A stretch of 64,000 nt of DNA from Chthonomonas sp035294505 (lineage in GTDB: Bacteria; Armatimonadota; Chthonomonadetes; Chthonomonadales; Chthonomonadaceae). Both the position numbers and the translations under genes were made by a program. The notes under the pieces are model-generated. The model was not told the DNA's origin. It did not search any database and saw nothing but the letters and a program-made list of their open reading frames with translations. The stretch covers positions 62,001 to 126,000 of the forward strand of contig NZ_DATGKU010000174.1 in the NCBI RefSeq assembly GCF_035294505.1, in the 5' to 3' direction. Positions 35,219-44,420 of the stretch are shown here, piece by piece. Every line of letters starts with the position of its first letter. The stretch's first letter is position 1.

Positions 35219-36853
35219 ATGGAAACACATTGGGCTATTGATTTAGGAACAACCAATACACTCATCGCCAAGTGGGTTGGAACCCACGCGGTAACTATCG
35301 CCCTAGAAGACCTGGTGGATTACGAGCCGGCCTGGCAAACGCCTCTTATCCCGTCGGCCATCTTTTTTCAAGATACGCAGCGGGCTATTATCGGAAAGCC
35401 GGCCCTTGCCTCTCGCGAAATTCTGCACGGGCTCGATCTGCAGGGGCTAGGCCCACTCGCGCGTTCCTTCAAGAGAACTCTGGCCCGCGCAAGCCAACAG
35501 GCCGTTGCACAGGTAGGCTCAGAGACCATTTCGGCTCGCCAATGCGCCACCACCTTTTTACGCGAGCTGCTGGCCGCCACCGCCGAATACGAGCGTCAAA
35601 AATCGGACCCACACCGCACGCGCCTACAGCGTTTCATTAGCCTCTTACGATGGTGGCGCAAGGAGGGACAGGTAACCGATCTCACGATGACGGTGCCTGT
35701 GGAGAGCTACGAGCCTTATCGGGCTGAACTCTACCAGATCGCCCGCAAACTCGGTGTCAGCCATTTCCGCACCCTCGATGAGCCGGTGGCCGCGGCCCTC
35801 GGCTATGGTATTGACCTTAGCGATGAAAAGCATCTGCTTGTTGTGGATTTCGGTGGAGGCACGCTCGACCTCGCCGTTGTTCGAACACACCCTACCCACC
35901 CCTCCGGTCGTGATGCCTCCCAACATCGCGCTACCCTCCTGGCCGGCCGCGGCGCTGAACTTGGCGGCGAAACGGTAGACCAATGGCTTGCCGACTTCGC
36001 CTGCCAAAAGCTACGCGCTCATCAGATGGCTTTGCGACCGGTGCTTCTCGCTCAAGCCGAAGCCGTTAAGAAAGACCTTAGTAACAAGGCCTCCATCGCC
36101 GATAGCAGCTTTTTCCTCCTACAAGGTGCCGGACGCATCGAAATTACGCGCCAGGAGTTTATTGACCTGCTGGAAGAACGCGGCCTCTACCGCACTCTCG
36201 AGGTGTTAACCGACGCGGTTCTGGACGACTGCCGTCATGAACTTGATGAGGCCGACATAGATGCCGTTCTCCTCGTTGGGGGTTCGACCCTTCTCCCCGG
36301 CGTCCGCGATCTCTTCGAGAAGCTTTTCGGGCCTCAGCGAGTTCACTACTGGGAGCCGTTTGAGGCCGTAGTAAAGGGAGCGGCCATCTTCGGAGCCGGA
36401 TATAGCGTAGACCAGATCATCCACCATGACTACGCCATCCGCGTCTATAACGATGCGGAACAGAAAGCCGAATATGAGCGTCTGATCCGAAGGGGCACGA
36501 GCTATCCTACTCCGGTGCCCTTTGAGACACGCTACTACGCCGTAACCGAAGGCCAGCAGCTGTTCCGCCTCCCCGTCTGCGAGGTCGGCTACGCGGGGCG
36601 TATGAATCTGCCGTGGAAGCGCCGTAGCAACGGCAATGAATACTGGATACCTACCGAAGCCGAGGAGGCCGAGTGCGTTATCACCCTCAACGAGGGCGAT
36701 ACTTTGCGCCTCATACCGCCAGGACAAGGGCCCCAGGCCCGCCTGCGAATCGATTTCTCAATAGATAGCAATCGCTATCTCTGTGCAACGATTCACGATC
36801 TGCTGAAACAGCGCGACCTGCGTACGGATGAACGTGTTGTAAAACTGCGCTGA
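35219..36853 (+). CDS. Divergent Hsp70 (DnaK-like) protein without lid domain
   Basis: 544 residues. The ATPase motifs are present: AIDLGTTNTLIAKW (phosphate 1, residues 6-19), LVVDFGGGTLDLAVV (phosphate 2, about 210) and VLLVGGSTLLPGVRDLFEK (adenosine, about 355). The usual substrate-binding part is replaced by about 150 divergent residues ending in DLRTDERVVKLR, and the helical lid of DnaK is missing (DnaK is about 640 residues). An insertion around 115-145 is arginine-rich. No GrpE or DnaJ gene is near. The next gene, 34 bp downstream, encodes a TPR membrane protein, and TPRs often bind Hsp70s, so they may work together. Confidence 0.8.
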   Translation: METHWAIDLGTTNTLIAKWVGTHAVTIALEDLVDYEPAWQTPLIPSAIFFQDTQRAIIGKPALASREILHGLDLQGLGPLARSFKRTLARASQQAVAQVGSETISARQCATTFLRELLAATAEYERQKSDPHRTRLQRFISLLRWWRKEGQVTDLTMTVPVESYEPYRAELYQIARKLGVSHFRTLDEPVAAALGYGIDLSDEKHLLVVDFGGGTLDLAVVRTHPTHPSGRDASQHRATLLAGRGAELGGETVDQWLADFACQKLRAHQMALRPVLLAQAEAVKKDLSNKASIADSSFFLLQGAGRIEITRQEFIDLLEERGLYRTLEVLTDAVLDDCRHELDEADIDAVLLVGGSTLLPGVRDLFEKLFGPQRVHYWEPFEAVVKGAAIFGAGYSVDQIIHHDYAIRVYNDAEQKAEYERLIRRGTSYPTPVPFETRYYAVTEGQQLFRLPVCEVGYAGRMNLPWKRRSNGNEYWIPTEAEEAECVITLNEGDTLRLIPPGQGPQARLRIDFSIDSNRYLCATIHDLLKQRDLRTDERVVKLR

Positions 36854-36887
36854 TCGCCACAAATAAGGAACATGAAGGAGATGGCCG

Positions 36888-38696
36888 ATGCCCACTCAAA
36901 GAGAGGCAGGCCTGCGTGCACTCAAACAAGGGGATTTTGAAAGGGCGCGTGTGTTGTTGGAAAGCGCCTGTTGGCAGTACCCCGAAGACTTCAAAGCACA
37001 CTACCTACTCGGTGCCGTCTATTATAACTGCCGGCGCTACGACCAGGCCGTCTCGGCTCTACAGAGAGCCGTGTTTCTTAAGCCGCATTCGCCACAAGCC
37101 CACTACAACCTCGGCATTGCCCTGGAACGCATAGGCAAATGGGAAGATGCGGCCAATGAGGTGCGCAAAGCGCTGGAACTCGACCCACACTATGAGGTCG
37201 CCTCCGGCACCCTACGCAAATGGGCACGCGCCGGTAAAATCTCTCTAACTCCTGAAGAAGAAGCCAAACTGTTGGCCGGCCTGCCCCGCAACTGGCTAAC
37301 TCAACAAAATGCCGACACATCGGCCGCTTCTATGGAGGCACCTTCCGACGCAGTGCAGAGTTCCCCAGAAGCCGAACCTCAGAAGGCAGCCCCATCCGCA
37401 CAAGCAGCCATGCTGCCGCCCTTTGTTGAGATCGCGCCTTCGAGGCCGGAAAGCATCAGCCCGCCTCTCAATCAACCGATTACCGCTCAGGATACCCCCT
37501 CCGATTTGTCATCTGTAAATCCGCCTAATCTTGCCAGCGATTCCGCAACGGTCGTCGAGACAACCACTCAACCGGGGGAGGCGCGGACACAGACCTCCTC
37601 CGATGAAATCAAAGAGGATTCTCTACAGACGGATATCCCTGTTCTGCAGCCAACCTTGCTCACACCACCACCCATCGAATGGTCTCAACCTGACGAGGTG
37701 CCGCTGGTACCCGAGCCGCCCGATCCTATCCTCTTGCAGGAAGTCATGGAGTCCGACGACGTTGCCACAACAACACCCCCGCCCATTCTCTCTGAAGTGG
37801 TTTCACCACCCAAAGCGCTTCAAGAGAAAACCGCTGATAATAATACGGAACCGGCAGAGCCATCAGCCATAGCGGTACCTGAAGAGGTATCCGCCCCACC
37901 TGAAGTAACAGAACCTTCCGACGTCAACGTCCTCGACCTGCTTGCCCCACCCGAGGTGTTCGAGCTACCCACCCCCGAATCACTCCCAACGCACCCCGTG
38001 CCTCCCCCGGTTATCGAGACAAGGGAAGAGGAATCGAATCTCGTAAGGGCTTCTGCACCGACCGATTCCGCTCTCCAACAAGAGGATATCAGCCCTACCA
38101 CTACCGCTCTGGAGCCACCTGCTGTTGCTCTCAACGATCCCACAGTGCTCGAAACAGAGACAACGCCCTCCTCCACCGTATCTCCGCAAGCCCAACCACA
38201 GCCCACATTCTCGGAGCCTTCGATTGGCGAACCGCTTCTCGGTCACGCCAGCCGTGAATCCGTACAAGAGAGAGCCTCTGCCCAACAGACTGCCGCTTCC
38301 CCTACCCACGAGCCATCTCAATCGGCAGAAGCGCCTGAAGAGGCTGTAAGTGCCGAGATTCCACCGCACGTTCAACCCAAATCGCGCCAAACAAAAGCAC
38401 GGGGCTCGGTCGAAGATGACGCGGAGGACTATAGCTACTTTGTGCCCGTTCCTTGCCAAGAGGCCACCGAAGCGTTACAAATCGCCATCGCCAGCCTCAT
38501 CCTCTTTGTAATAGGTGTTGTTTTAGGCCCCATCGCCATTCGTAAAGCAATCGAAGCCAAACGTTGGATCGCTGCTAGCCCCTATTTCACAGGCGCCACA
38601 CAAGCAAACATCGCCCTCGTACTGGGCATTCTCAGCACCGTCATTTCCCTGCTCTTCTGCATTCACTACGCCCCTTCCCTATTCTCGACCCATTAG
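36888..38696 (+). CDS. TPR protein with long proline-rich linker and C-terminal membrane domain
   Basis: 602 residues in three parts. Residues 1-120 form three TPR units (REAGLRALKQGDFERARVLLE, AHYLLGAVYYNCRRYDQAV, AHYNLGIALERIGKWEDAANE). Residues about 145-515 are a low-complexity, acidic, proline- and threonine-rich linker. The last 85 residues contain two membrane helices separated by GPIAIRKAIEAKRWIAASPYFTGATQANIA, a DUF4190-like arrangement. The TPR would face the cytoplasm at the end of a flexible tether. It follows the Hsp70-like gene by 34 bp with a GAAGGAGAT site. Partners are not known. Confidence 0.75.
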   Translation: MPTQREAGLRALKQGDFERARVLLESACWQYPEDFKAHYLLGAVYYNCRRYDQAVSALQRAVFLKPHSPQAHYNLGIALERIGKWEDAANEVRKALELDPHYEVASGTLRKWARAGKISLTPEEEAKLLAGLPRNWLTQQNADTSAASMEAPSDAVQSSPEAEPQKAAPSAQAAMLPPFVEIAPSRPESISPPLNQPITAQDTPSDLSSVNPPNLASDSATVVETTTQPGEARTQTSSDEIKEDSLQTDIPVLQPTLLTPPPIEWSQPDEVPLVPEPPDPILLQEVMESDDVATTTPPPILSEVVSPPKALQEKTADNNTEPAEPSAIAVPEEVSAPPEVTEPSDVNVLDLLAPPEVFELPTPESLPTHPVPPPVIETREEESNLVRASAPTDSALQQEDISPTTTALEPPAVALNDPTVLETETTPSSTVSPQAQPQPTFSEPSIGEPLLGHASRESVQERASAQQTAASPTHEPSQSAEAPEEAVSAEIPPHVQPKSRQTKARGSVEDDAEDYSYFVPVPCQEATEALQIAIASLILFVIGVVLGPIAIRKAIEAKRWIAASPYFTGATQANIALVLGILSTVISLLFCIHYAPSLFSTH

Positions 38697-38715
38697 AGAG
38701 GATCACATTGTTTCT

Positions 38716-39666
38716 ATGCACATTCTCGTCACAGGCGCAACCGGTTTTCTGGGTAAAGCCCTCTGCGCTCAACTGCTGAGGGATGGACACACCCTAGCGG
38801 TTGTAACACGCCACCCTGAGGGAGTTCCTCGCCTTTTTGGAGCGAATGTCAAAAGCATCTGTTGGAACGATAAAGAGGCTCTTCACACAGCTTTAGAAGA
38901 GTCTCAGGCTGTGATCAACTTAGCGGGGGCTTCTATCGCCGGTAAGCGCTGGAACGCTGCCTACAAGGAGGAGCTGGTGCGCTCGCGTGTGGAGACCACA
39001 CATACCCTCGTGGAGTGCATGCGCAACTGTAAAAATCCTCCCTCCACTCTTCTCTCCGCCTCTGCCGTAGGCTACTACGGAGACTGTAACGATAAGATGA
39101 TCACCGAAGAGCGGCCCGCCGGCTCCGATTTTTTGGCAGAGCTTTGTCTTCAGTGGGAGACCGAGGCCAACCGCGCGCGCCAATGCAAAGCTCGTGTGGC
39201 GACCATGCGACTGGCTACGGTGCTTGGGCCAGGCGGTGCCTTAGCGAGGATGCTACGGCCTTTCCCCTCCATCCCCTTCAACCCATGGAAACTCGGTTTA
39301 GGAGGCCCGTTCGGATCGGGAAAACAGTGGATGCCCTGGATCCATCTTGAAGATGCCGTCGGCCTCTTCCTCTGGGCACTTCAGGAAGATCGTCTGGATG
39401 GCCCGTGCAACGCCGTAGCGCCCGAAACGATAAGCAATCTAGAGTTCGCCCGCGCCCTTGCAGCCATCTATGGGAAGCGCCCCTCCTTCCCGCTCCCCGC
39501 ATTCGTATTGCGTATCCTTTTAGGAGAGTTTGCCGATTCGCTGCTCGCCAGCCAGCGCGTGGTTCCTACCGTAGCAAAACGCCTTGGCTATACCTACCGG
39601 TATCCCGAGCTTATTCCGGCCCTAAAACAGAGCGTAACCGCGTTGGAGACAAGGCCGAAGGGCTAA
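38716..39666 (+). CDS. TIGR01777 family NAD(P)-dependent epimerase
   Basis: 316 residues of the extended short-chain dehydrogenase fold. ILVTGATGFLGKALCAQLL binds NAD(P), AVINLAGASIAGKRW and LLSASAVGYYGD follow, and GPFGSGKQWMPWIHLEDAVGLFLWAL is the TIGR01777 (YfcH/SulA-like) signature, with a short DUF1731-type C-terminal domain. The substrate is not known for the family. It lies 20 bp after the TPR gene and may share its transcript. Confidence 0.87.
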   Translation: MHILVTGATGFLGKALCAQLLRDGHTLAVVTRHPEGVPRLFGANVKSICWNDKEALHTALEESQAVINLAGASIAGKRWNAAYKEELVRSRVETTHTLVECMRNCKNPPSTLLSASAVGYYGDCNDKMITEERPAGSDFLAELCLQWETEANRARQCKARVATMRLATVLGPGGALARMLRPFPSIPFNPWKLGLGGPFGSGKQWMPWIHLEDAVGLFLWALQEDRLDGPCNAVAPETISNLEFARALAAIYGKRPSFPLPAFVLRILLGEFADSLLASQRVVPTVAKRLGYTYRYPELIPALKQSVTALETRPKG

Positions 39667-39712
39667 ATAGGGTTTGAAGAGCCTAACCTCAGCCCTCAAA
39701 GCAACCCATGCA

Positions 39713-40690
39713 TTAGCGTCCTTTTTGATGCGTAACCTGTTTCTTGGACTGTACTTTCTCCTTTTGCTTGATAGCCTGCTCTAACCGTGCACGTAGGCGC
39801 GAGAGATACTCATAACCGGCCTGCTCTTCGGGCGTTTTAGGTCTAATGGGGGTAACCGTAGGTGGATAGGCAACGTACTTGCCGTTTATTTCATAATACA
39901 TTTTGCCATTGTGCAGACCGATGGACGGATAACCAACCTCTGTGGCATACTGCCTCCAAAGCAGGTTTGCTGCTCGGCGCAAGTATTTGAGTTGCTTCAC
40001 AGAAAGACCGGTGGGAATCGGCGGTTGCGGCCCCTTCCAGTGGCTGTGGGCAGCACGATCCAATACGGCAAACATCCTCTCTCCTCCAATACGCCTTATT
40101 AAATCTTTGGCAAGAAACGATTCGGAGGGAAAAGGCTTATACACATCTACATCCTCATAGGCCTGGCAAAGGGCGTCCACGCTGAGAGGGCTATGTGTTT
40201 GCAAATAGAACTGGTAAAGATTATCGAGACAGAGCTTCACTAACTTTTGCTCAAAAGGCGGATACTCGGCAAATGGCCGCAAGATGCGGTCGCGCTCTTG
40301 TTTCATGTAGAGGGCCAGCATACCCAGTTTAAACAGGTTCATGGGCGTCGGTTGGGTTTGCGCATCCTGTTGCCACCGTTCTAAAAGAATATCGCGCTTA
40401 TGTCCTATCGCCTGCAGGTATCCTACCGCAGCCACATAGTCCTGAGGGTTTTGGAGCATCTCCTTTTGGAACAGAGGCGCTGCCTGATCGTACTTGCCGG
40501 CTTTCAAGAGAGAGTAGGCCTCGCGGAATAAGGGTGTCTCTGTTTCAACGTATTCCGTTAATGGAATGGAGAACCAGAAGCAACCGGGAAAGTAGGCATT
40601 GTCGGTAAAGTTATCTGCCCAGGCAGCTGCTAGGCAACAGACCAACAGAAAACTAACTAGCATAGATACACATGCACAATTTTTCTTCAT
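39713..40690 (-). CDS. Secreted helical-repeat protein of unknown function
   Basis: 325 residues with a signal peptide ending at AAAWA (about residue 25). The mature part is mainly helical, with a TPR-like repeat (FREAYSLLKAGKYDQAAPLFQKEMLQNPQDYVAAVGYLQAIG, about 55-95) and a basic, lysine- and glutamine-rich C-terminal tail. I recognise no catalytic motif. AAGGAG precedes the ATG. A 15-bp palindrome lies 28 bp upstream of the start. It is convergent with the epimerase gene. Confidence 0.6.
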   Translation of the reverse strand: MKKNCACVSMLVSFLLVCCLAAAWADNFTDNAYFPGCFWFSIPLTEYVETETPLFREAYSLLKAGKYDQAAPLFQKEMLQNPQDYVAAVGYLQAIGHKRDILLERWQQDAQTQPTPMNLFKLGMLALYMKQERDRILRPFAEYPPFEQKLVKLCLDNLYQFYLQTHSPLSVDALCQAYEDVDVYKPFPSESFLAKDLIRRIGGERMFAVLDRAAHSHWKGPQPPIPTGLSVKQLKYLRRAANLLWRQYATEVGYPSIGLHNGKMYYEINGKYVAYPPTVTPIRPKTPEEQAGYEYLSRLRARLEQAIKQKEKVQSKKQVTHQKGR

Positions 40691-40715
40691 GGGGCTGGTC
40701 TCCTTAGTTATTGTC

Positions 40716-40742
40716 TTGCGTCAAAGCCTTTGACATCATGAC
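40716..40742. promoter_or_regulatory. Nested palindromes upstream of the secreted repeat protein
   Basis: GTCAAAG-C-CTTTGAC (40718-40732) is perfect. An outer pair GCGTCA (40716-40721) and TGACGC (40737-40742) overlaps it, so two alternative folds or sites exist. Position 26-52 bp upstream of a start codon suits an operator. The rest of the 291-bp gap (40691-40981) is A/T-rich with a TATACT hexamer at 40937 facing the GH116-like gene. Confidence 0.45.
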
Positions 40743-40981
40743 GCGCTGTTCTGGTTTATACAAGTAGCCCCTCAGTCTCGATAACAGCATGCTATATGTT
40801 ACATCGCGAATATTAAGCGGTGGTTAACATAAAATTAATTTTCTATTAAGGCTGCCACCGTTCTCCAAAAACACTCTATGCCGATAACTCTTTCCATCGA
40901 GTGAGAGATTGAGAGCTAAACCTCATTCGAAGTGTGTATACTAACTCTGCTTCCAAAGTTGTCGTGGAGGGGGAGGAAGGC

Positions 40982-43177
40982 ATGCAAAGGGTCTATCGTC
41001 AAATTCTCATCTTGGTCGCCGTTGCTCTGGTGCACTTAGCATTGTCTGTCCAAGCCGTATTGGCGGCAAACAGTCGTTCCTATCCGGTGATGCTTGGAGG
41101 CATCGGGTCGGGTGCCGTTCTGCTCGATAACACGGGAACGATTTCCGCTGCAGCGCCCATTCCCGATCGCCCTCGCAGGTTTTCGCCGGATGAAACCGGC
41201 TTTCTTGCTGCACGCATTCGCATTGGGGACGAAACGCATGCCTTCGCCCTCTCTTCTCAGAGTGTGAAGCAAATCCCTTGCCTGCCTTCCTTACTCAGCA
41301 CTCCTGGATTTCCTATCTCCGAGTTTGAAGTGCCAAGCACCGACTCGCCGATAGCAACCCAACTTCGCATCTTCTCTCCCTTCATCCCTCACGATCTGCC
41401 CAATTCCACGCTGCCGGCAGTCGCCTTTATTGTCACCTTTCACAATCCACTCCCTATTGCGGCCAAGGTAAGCGCGCTCATCTCATGTCCATCGCTCTTC
41501 GTAGCCCCCGACCAGGCCGAGATATTGCCCGCCTCAAATGGCTTCTTTGGAGCGCACATCACGAGCGCACAGGGTGAAACGGCAGTCTATACCTACCCCC
41601 AAAGAGGAGATGCCACCGTAACCTCCCTGTGCTGGAACGGATCCGAGCAAACGGTAAGTTGGTGGCGTTCCTTTGTGGATACAGGGAACCTCACCGGATC
41701 GCAGCAGCTCCACGAGGTCGCCAAACCGGCCATAGCCCTTGCCGTGCATCTGACACTAGCACCCCACGATCAGGTGCAAATTCCTTTTGTGTTAGCCTGG
41801 TACGCCCACACGGCCCAATCGTTTTACTACGCAACCCTCTTCCCGAACGCCACGGCCATAGCCCAACGACTTCTTGCTAACTGGCTTGCGCTTTATGCCC
41901 TCACTGCGGAGTGGCAAGACAACCTTAAGTTTTCAAACCTTCCAAGTCCGCTCATTCAAAGGCTCGGTGACTGCCTTCAACCGCTGCTCACCGAAGCGGC
42001 TATAGACCACGACGGTTTTCTAAGCATCCCCCGCAGCGATACACGTATGGAAACAGGCTCACTCAGCCCTGCGGAAGATGCGATCAGCAAACAATTGTCT
42101 CTCTCTCTTCCGCTACTTGACCTCTATCCAGACCTGATAGCCAAAGAAATCGAAAGTCTGGGAACGGCCTTTCGGCAACACAAAGATTATGCCGTCGCCG
42201 TCCCGCTGCTGCTGCTCAGCGACGCCTATGTCCGACAAACAGGTAACCTCTTTCTGGTTCAAAACGAGAAGCCCATCCTCCATGACGCCTCTCAAATGCT
42301 CGATTCCACCTCTCAGCCGACACTCAGTCTGTGGAGATGGGGGGCCCTTTCAGCGGCGGTCTCTCTGGCAAACCTTCTCAATGATAAAGACCTCGCGACG
42401 CATCTACTGCAATCGCTTGCCGAAGAGACCCAAACGATCGGCAACATTTTCCACAATTCCATAACTTCACCCGAGCCTTCCCTCGTGAATCCTTCGCACT
42501 GGCTAGTACCGGCCGCGCTCCTCCATGCTTTCGACGAAAATCTCTCTTTGCCTATTCCATCCATCCCCCCCACATACCCTAACGTATCTACCATGAACGA
42601 CATCCTCTTGCCCGCTTATCTCTACGTCCTTATCATGCAAAACCATCCAGATGCAGGACTACGCTATTCTCTTTCCTACCACCCTATCGAGACGAATAAC
42701 CCCCTCCAGTGCATTCTTTGGGGCTTACTTGATGTGTTGTCCGGTTTTCAAGTCGATCAAGTTACCGAAAGTGTCTGGCTTCTACCCGATATCCCCGGCG
42801 ACTGGCCTCGCCTGGAATGCCCTATCTTCTCTGCCAATCTTTGGGCCACTCTTCATTACACACCTACAGCCCGAGGCGAAAACATGCGGTTATACATCGC
42901 TCGCCTTTTCGCTCCAGGGCCACTCGCCTATCCCCCTAGCTCCGAACTGCTTCCCAAACTCCCTCCGCCACATCTCATCATCAGGTCACTCTTCATACCG
43001 GCACCACCTCGTGGACTGCATCACCTATCCACGAGTCTTCCGGAAGTCCATCTCAGCCTAGCCCAACGCCCACTTGGTTTTCGCCTGAAGCCCGTTAATC
43101 CTTCTGTTCTCTGCCTGCAACTCGATACTCCCCTGCAATTAACTGCTGGCGATACGCTCGATATTGAAGTCCACTAA
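40982..43177 (+). CDS. Secreted GH116-like protein (glucosylceramidase-type fold), active site uncertain
   Basis: About 731 residues with a signal peptide. The N-terminal beta domain has PVMLGGIGSGAVLLDNTGTI, LPAVAFIVTFHNPLP and VQIPFVLAWYAHTAQSFYYATLF, which match the GBA2 N-terminal domain of GH116. The helical second half (from about 300) follows the (alpha/alpha)6 pattern but is weakly conserved, and I cannot find the nucleophile glutamate and acid/base aspartate in their usual settings. It may be a divergent glycosidase or a non-catalytic relative. I chose the ATG at 40982, which has GGGGAGGAAGG before it; a GTG at 40934 lacks a site. A perfect palindrome follows the stop. Confidence 0.5.
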   Translation: MQRVYRQILILVAVALVHLALSVQAVLAANSRSYPVMLGGIGSGAVLLDNTGTISAAAPIPDRPRRFSPDETGFLAARIRIGDETHAFALSSQSVKQIPCLPSLLSTPGFPISEFEVPSTDSPIATQLRIFSPFIPHDLPNSTLPAVAFIVTFHNPLPIAAKVSALISCPSLFVAPDQAEILPASNGFFGAHITSAQGETAVYTYPQRGDATVTSLCWNGSEQTVSWWRSFVDTGNLTGSQQLHEVAKPAIALAVHLTLAPHDQVQIPFVLAWYAHTAQSFYYATLFPNATAIAQRLLANWLALYALTAEWQDNLKFSNLPSPLIQRLGDCLQPLLTEAAIDHDGFLSIPRSDTRMETGSLSPAEDAISKQLSLSLPLLDLYPDLIAKEIESLGTAFRQHKDYAVAVPLLLLSDAYVRQTGNLFLVQNEKPILHDASQMLDSTSQPTLSLWRWGALSAAVSLANLLNDKDLATHLLQSLAEETQTIGNIFHNSITSPEPSLVNPSHWLVPAALLHAFDENLSLPIPSIPPTYPNVSTMNDILLPAYLYVLIMQNHPDAGLRYSLSYHPIETNNPLQCILWGLLDVLSGFQVDQVTESVWLLPDIPGDWPRLECPIFSANLWATLHYTPTARGENMRLYIARLFAPGPLAYPPSSELLPKLPPPHLIIRSLFIPAPPRGLHHLSTSLPEVHLSLAQRPLGFRLKPVNPSVLCLQLDTPLQLTAGDTLDIEVH

Positions 43178-43206
43178 GTAGGGGCAGGTTTGAAACCTGC
43201 CCCTAC
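43178..43206. repeat. 29-nt palindrome, copy 2 (possible bidirectional terminator)
   Basis: GTAGGGGCAGGTTT, central G, then AAACCTGCCCCTAC: 14 perfect pairs. It starts right after the TAA of the GH116-like gene and faces the convergent regulator gene. It differs from the copy at 19171 at two positions. Confidence 0.75.
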
Positions 43207-43271
43207 ATGTTGCAGCGGCTTCTATAGGCTCAATACCCTCCTACTCCGCTCTTGCCTAAATGCAATGCCGA

Positions 43272-44420
43272 TTACCCTGCTAGGGCCGGTTGAAGCAGAT
43301 TTTGAGGCTCGATAACCTCAAATACGCCGCGCGCCGCCCAACCGTACTGAGAGGTAAGGCGCGGCAGAAGGTACATAGGCACTTTGCGCACAATCGGCGG
43401 GCGCTTTACCTGCCCATGCTGGCGTTCCCACAGCAGATCGGCGGCCTCCCGACCGATCTGTTCCCACGGCATGTAGAGCGTGGTGAGAAAATGGGCACCG
43501 CCGATGGCCGTATTATCGAACCCTACCAAGGCCGGCCATCTTACGGTCGGCACATCGCTGTTGCGCAAAACCGAAAGTACACCGAGCGCTATGCGATCAT
43601 TGGCAGCGACTATCGCGGTCATCTCACCTATTCGGCGTAACAGAGCCTCCCCGAGTTCGATACCAATGTGGAACATCGCCTCTCCCGTCCACGTTGGCAC
43701 CTTGGAAGGGTGAAACGCAAGCCCTTGCGGGCTAAGCCCACTTGCTTCTAACGCTTCACGCCACCCCTCCTCACGCAATGCAGACCATTCAAAGCCCGGA
43801 TGCAGATTCGAGGAGGTATGTGCCCCCAAAAAGGCGATTTGGCGATGTCCCAACCGGATAAGATGGTTGGTCGCCATACGCCCTCCCTCAAACTCATCAA
43901 AGGCCACCACATCGCCTAACCCCTCGAGTGAATGGGAGGCATAGGTTACGTTGGGCAGAGCCTCGTGGTCGAAATAGGCGAACATTTCCCTGTTCTCCGG
44001 GGAGGAGATATCGCCAAAAACGCCCAAAATGGCGGGAAGCTGCCCTTGTTGAAAAAGCTCTCTCAACTGTGACGGGCGCATGGCCAGAGTGGCCGCACCG
44101 AGCTGAGCCATGCGCATCTCGAATCCATGTTGTGCAGCCAGAGGAATGCCGTCCTGGACGAGCCATAGATAGAACCCCTCCAGAGGAACAGGGCGCCTTC
44201 GCACGAACGTCCCCACGCGAGAGACCGTGCAGAGCAATCCTTCTTCCACCAGAGTTTGCATAGCACGATGGGTAACATTGACTGAAATGTTATATTTTTT
44301 CGCTAACTCCTTCATGGGAGGCAGTGTCTCACCAGGTTGTAAACTGCCAGAACGCACCGCCTCACGCAAATCTTGAATGAGCGCGTTCCGACGTCGTTCC
44401 ACCTCTCTTCGTGTTGCCAT
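43272..44420 (-). CDS. Transcription regulator, GntR-type HTH with LacI/periplasmic-binding-like domain
   Basis: 382 residues. Residues 1-75 form a GntR winged helix (LREAVRSGSLQPGETLPPMKELAKKYNISVNVTHRAMQTLVEEGLL..VSRVGTFVRR). Residues about 80-360 form a type I periplasmic-binding fold as in LacI proteins (DEFEGGRMATNHLIRLGHRQIAFLGA, TAIVAANDRIALGVLSVL, LVGFDNTAIG, TTLYMPWEQIGREAADLL). This layout is that of AraR of Bacillus, which responds to a sugar. The effector is unknown. It is divergent from a zinc alcohol dehydrogenase gene, and the gap holds four dyads, so autoregulation is plausible. GGAGAG precedes the ATG. Confidence 0.88.
   Translation of the reverse strand: MATRREVERRRNALIQDLREAVRSGSLQPGETLPPMKELAKKYNISVNVTHRAMQTLVEEGLLCTVSRVGTFVRRRPVPLEGFYLWLVQDGIPLAAQHGFEMRMAQLGAATLAMRPSQLRELFQQGQLPAILGVFGDISSPENREMFAYFDHEALPNVTYASHSLEGLGDVVAFDEFEGGRMATNHLIRLGHRQIAFLGAHTSSNLHPGFEWSALREEGWREALEASGLSPQGLAFHPSKVPTWTGEAMFHIGIELGEALLRRIGEMTAIVAANDRIALGVLSVLRNSDVPTVRWPALVGFDNTAIGGAHFLTTLYMPWEQIGREAADLLWERQHGQVKRPPIVRKVPMYLLPRLTSQYGWAARGVFEVIEPQNLLQPALAG

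Noticed and set aside
37820..38206. 128-codon minus-strand frame in the TPR protein linker
   Set aside because: Serine/glycine/valine low-complexity product mirrors the proline-rich linker on the coding strand.
34157..39666. Treating the kinase, Hsp70, TPR and epimerase genes as one defence or biosynthetic island
   Set aside because: No effector, nuclease or synthetase gene is present and composition looks like the neighbours; only the Hsp70-TPR pairing is supported by spacing.
43272..44420. Assigning the regulator encoded here to the GH44 operator at 17434
   Set aside because: The operator is LacI-type in shape, while this protein has a GntR-type DNA-binding domain; the match is unsupported.
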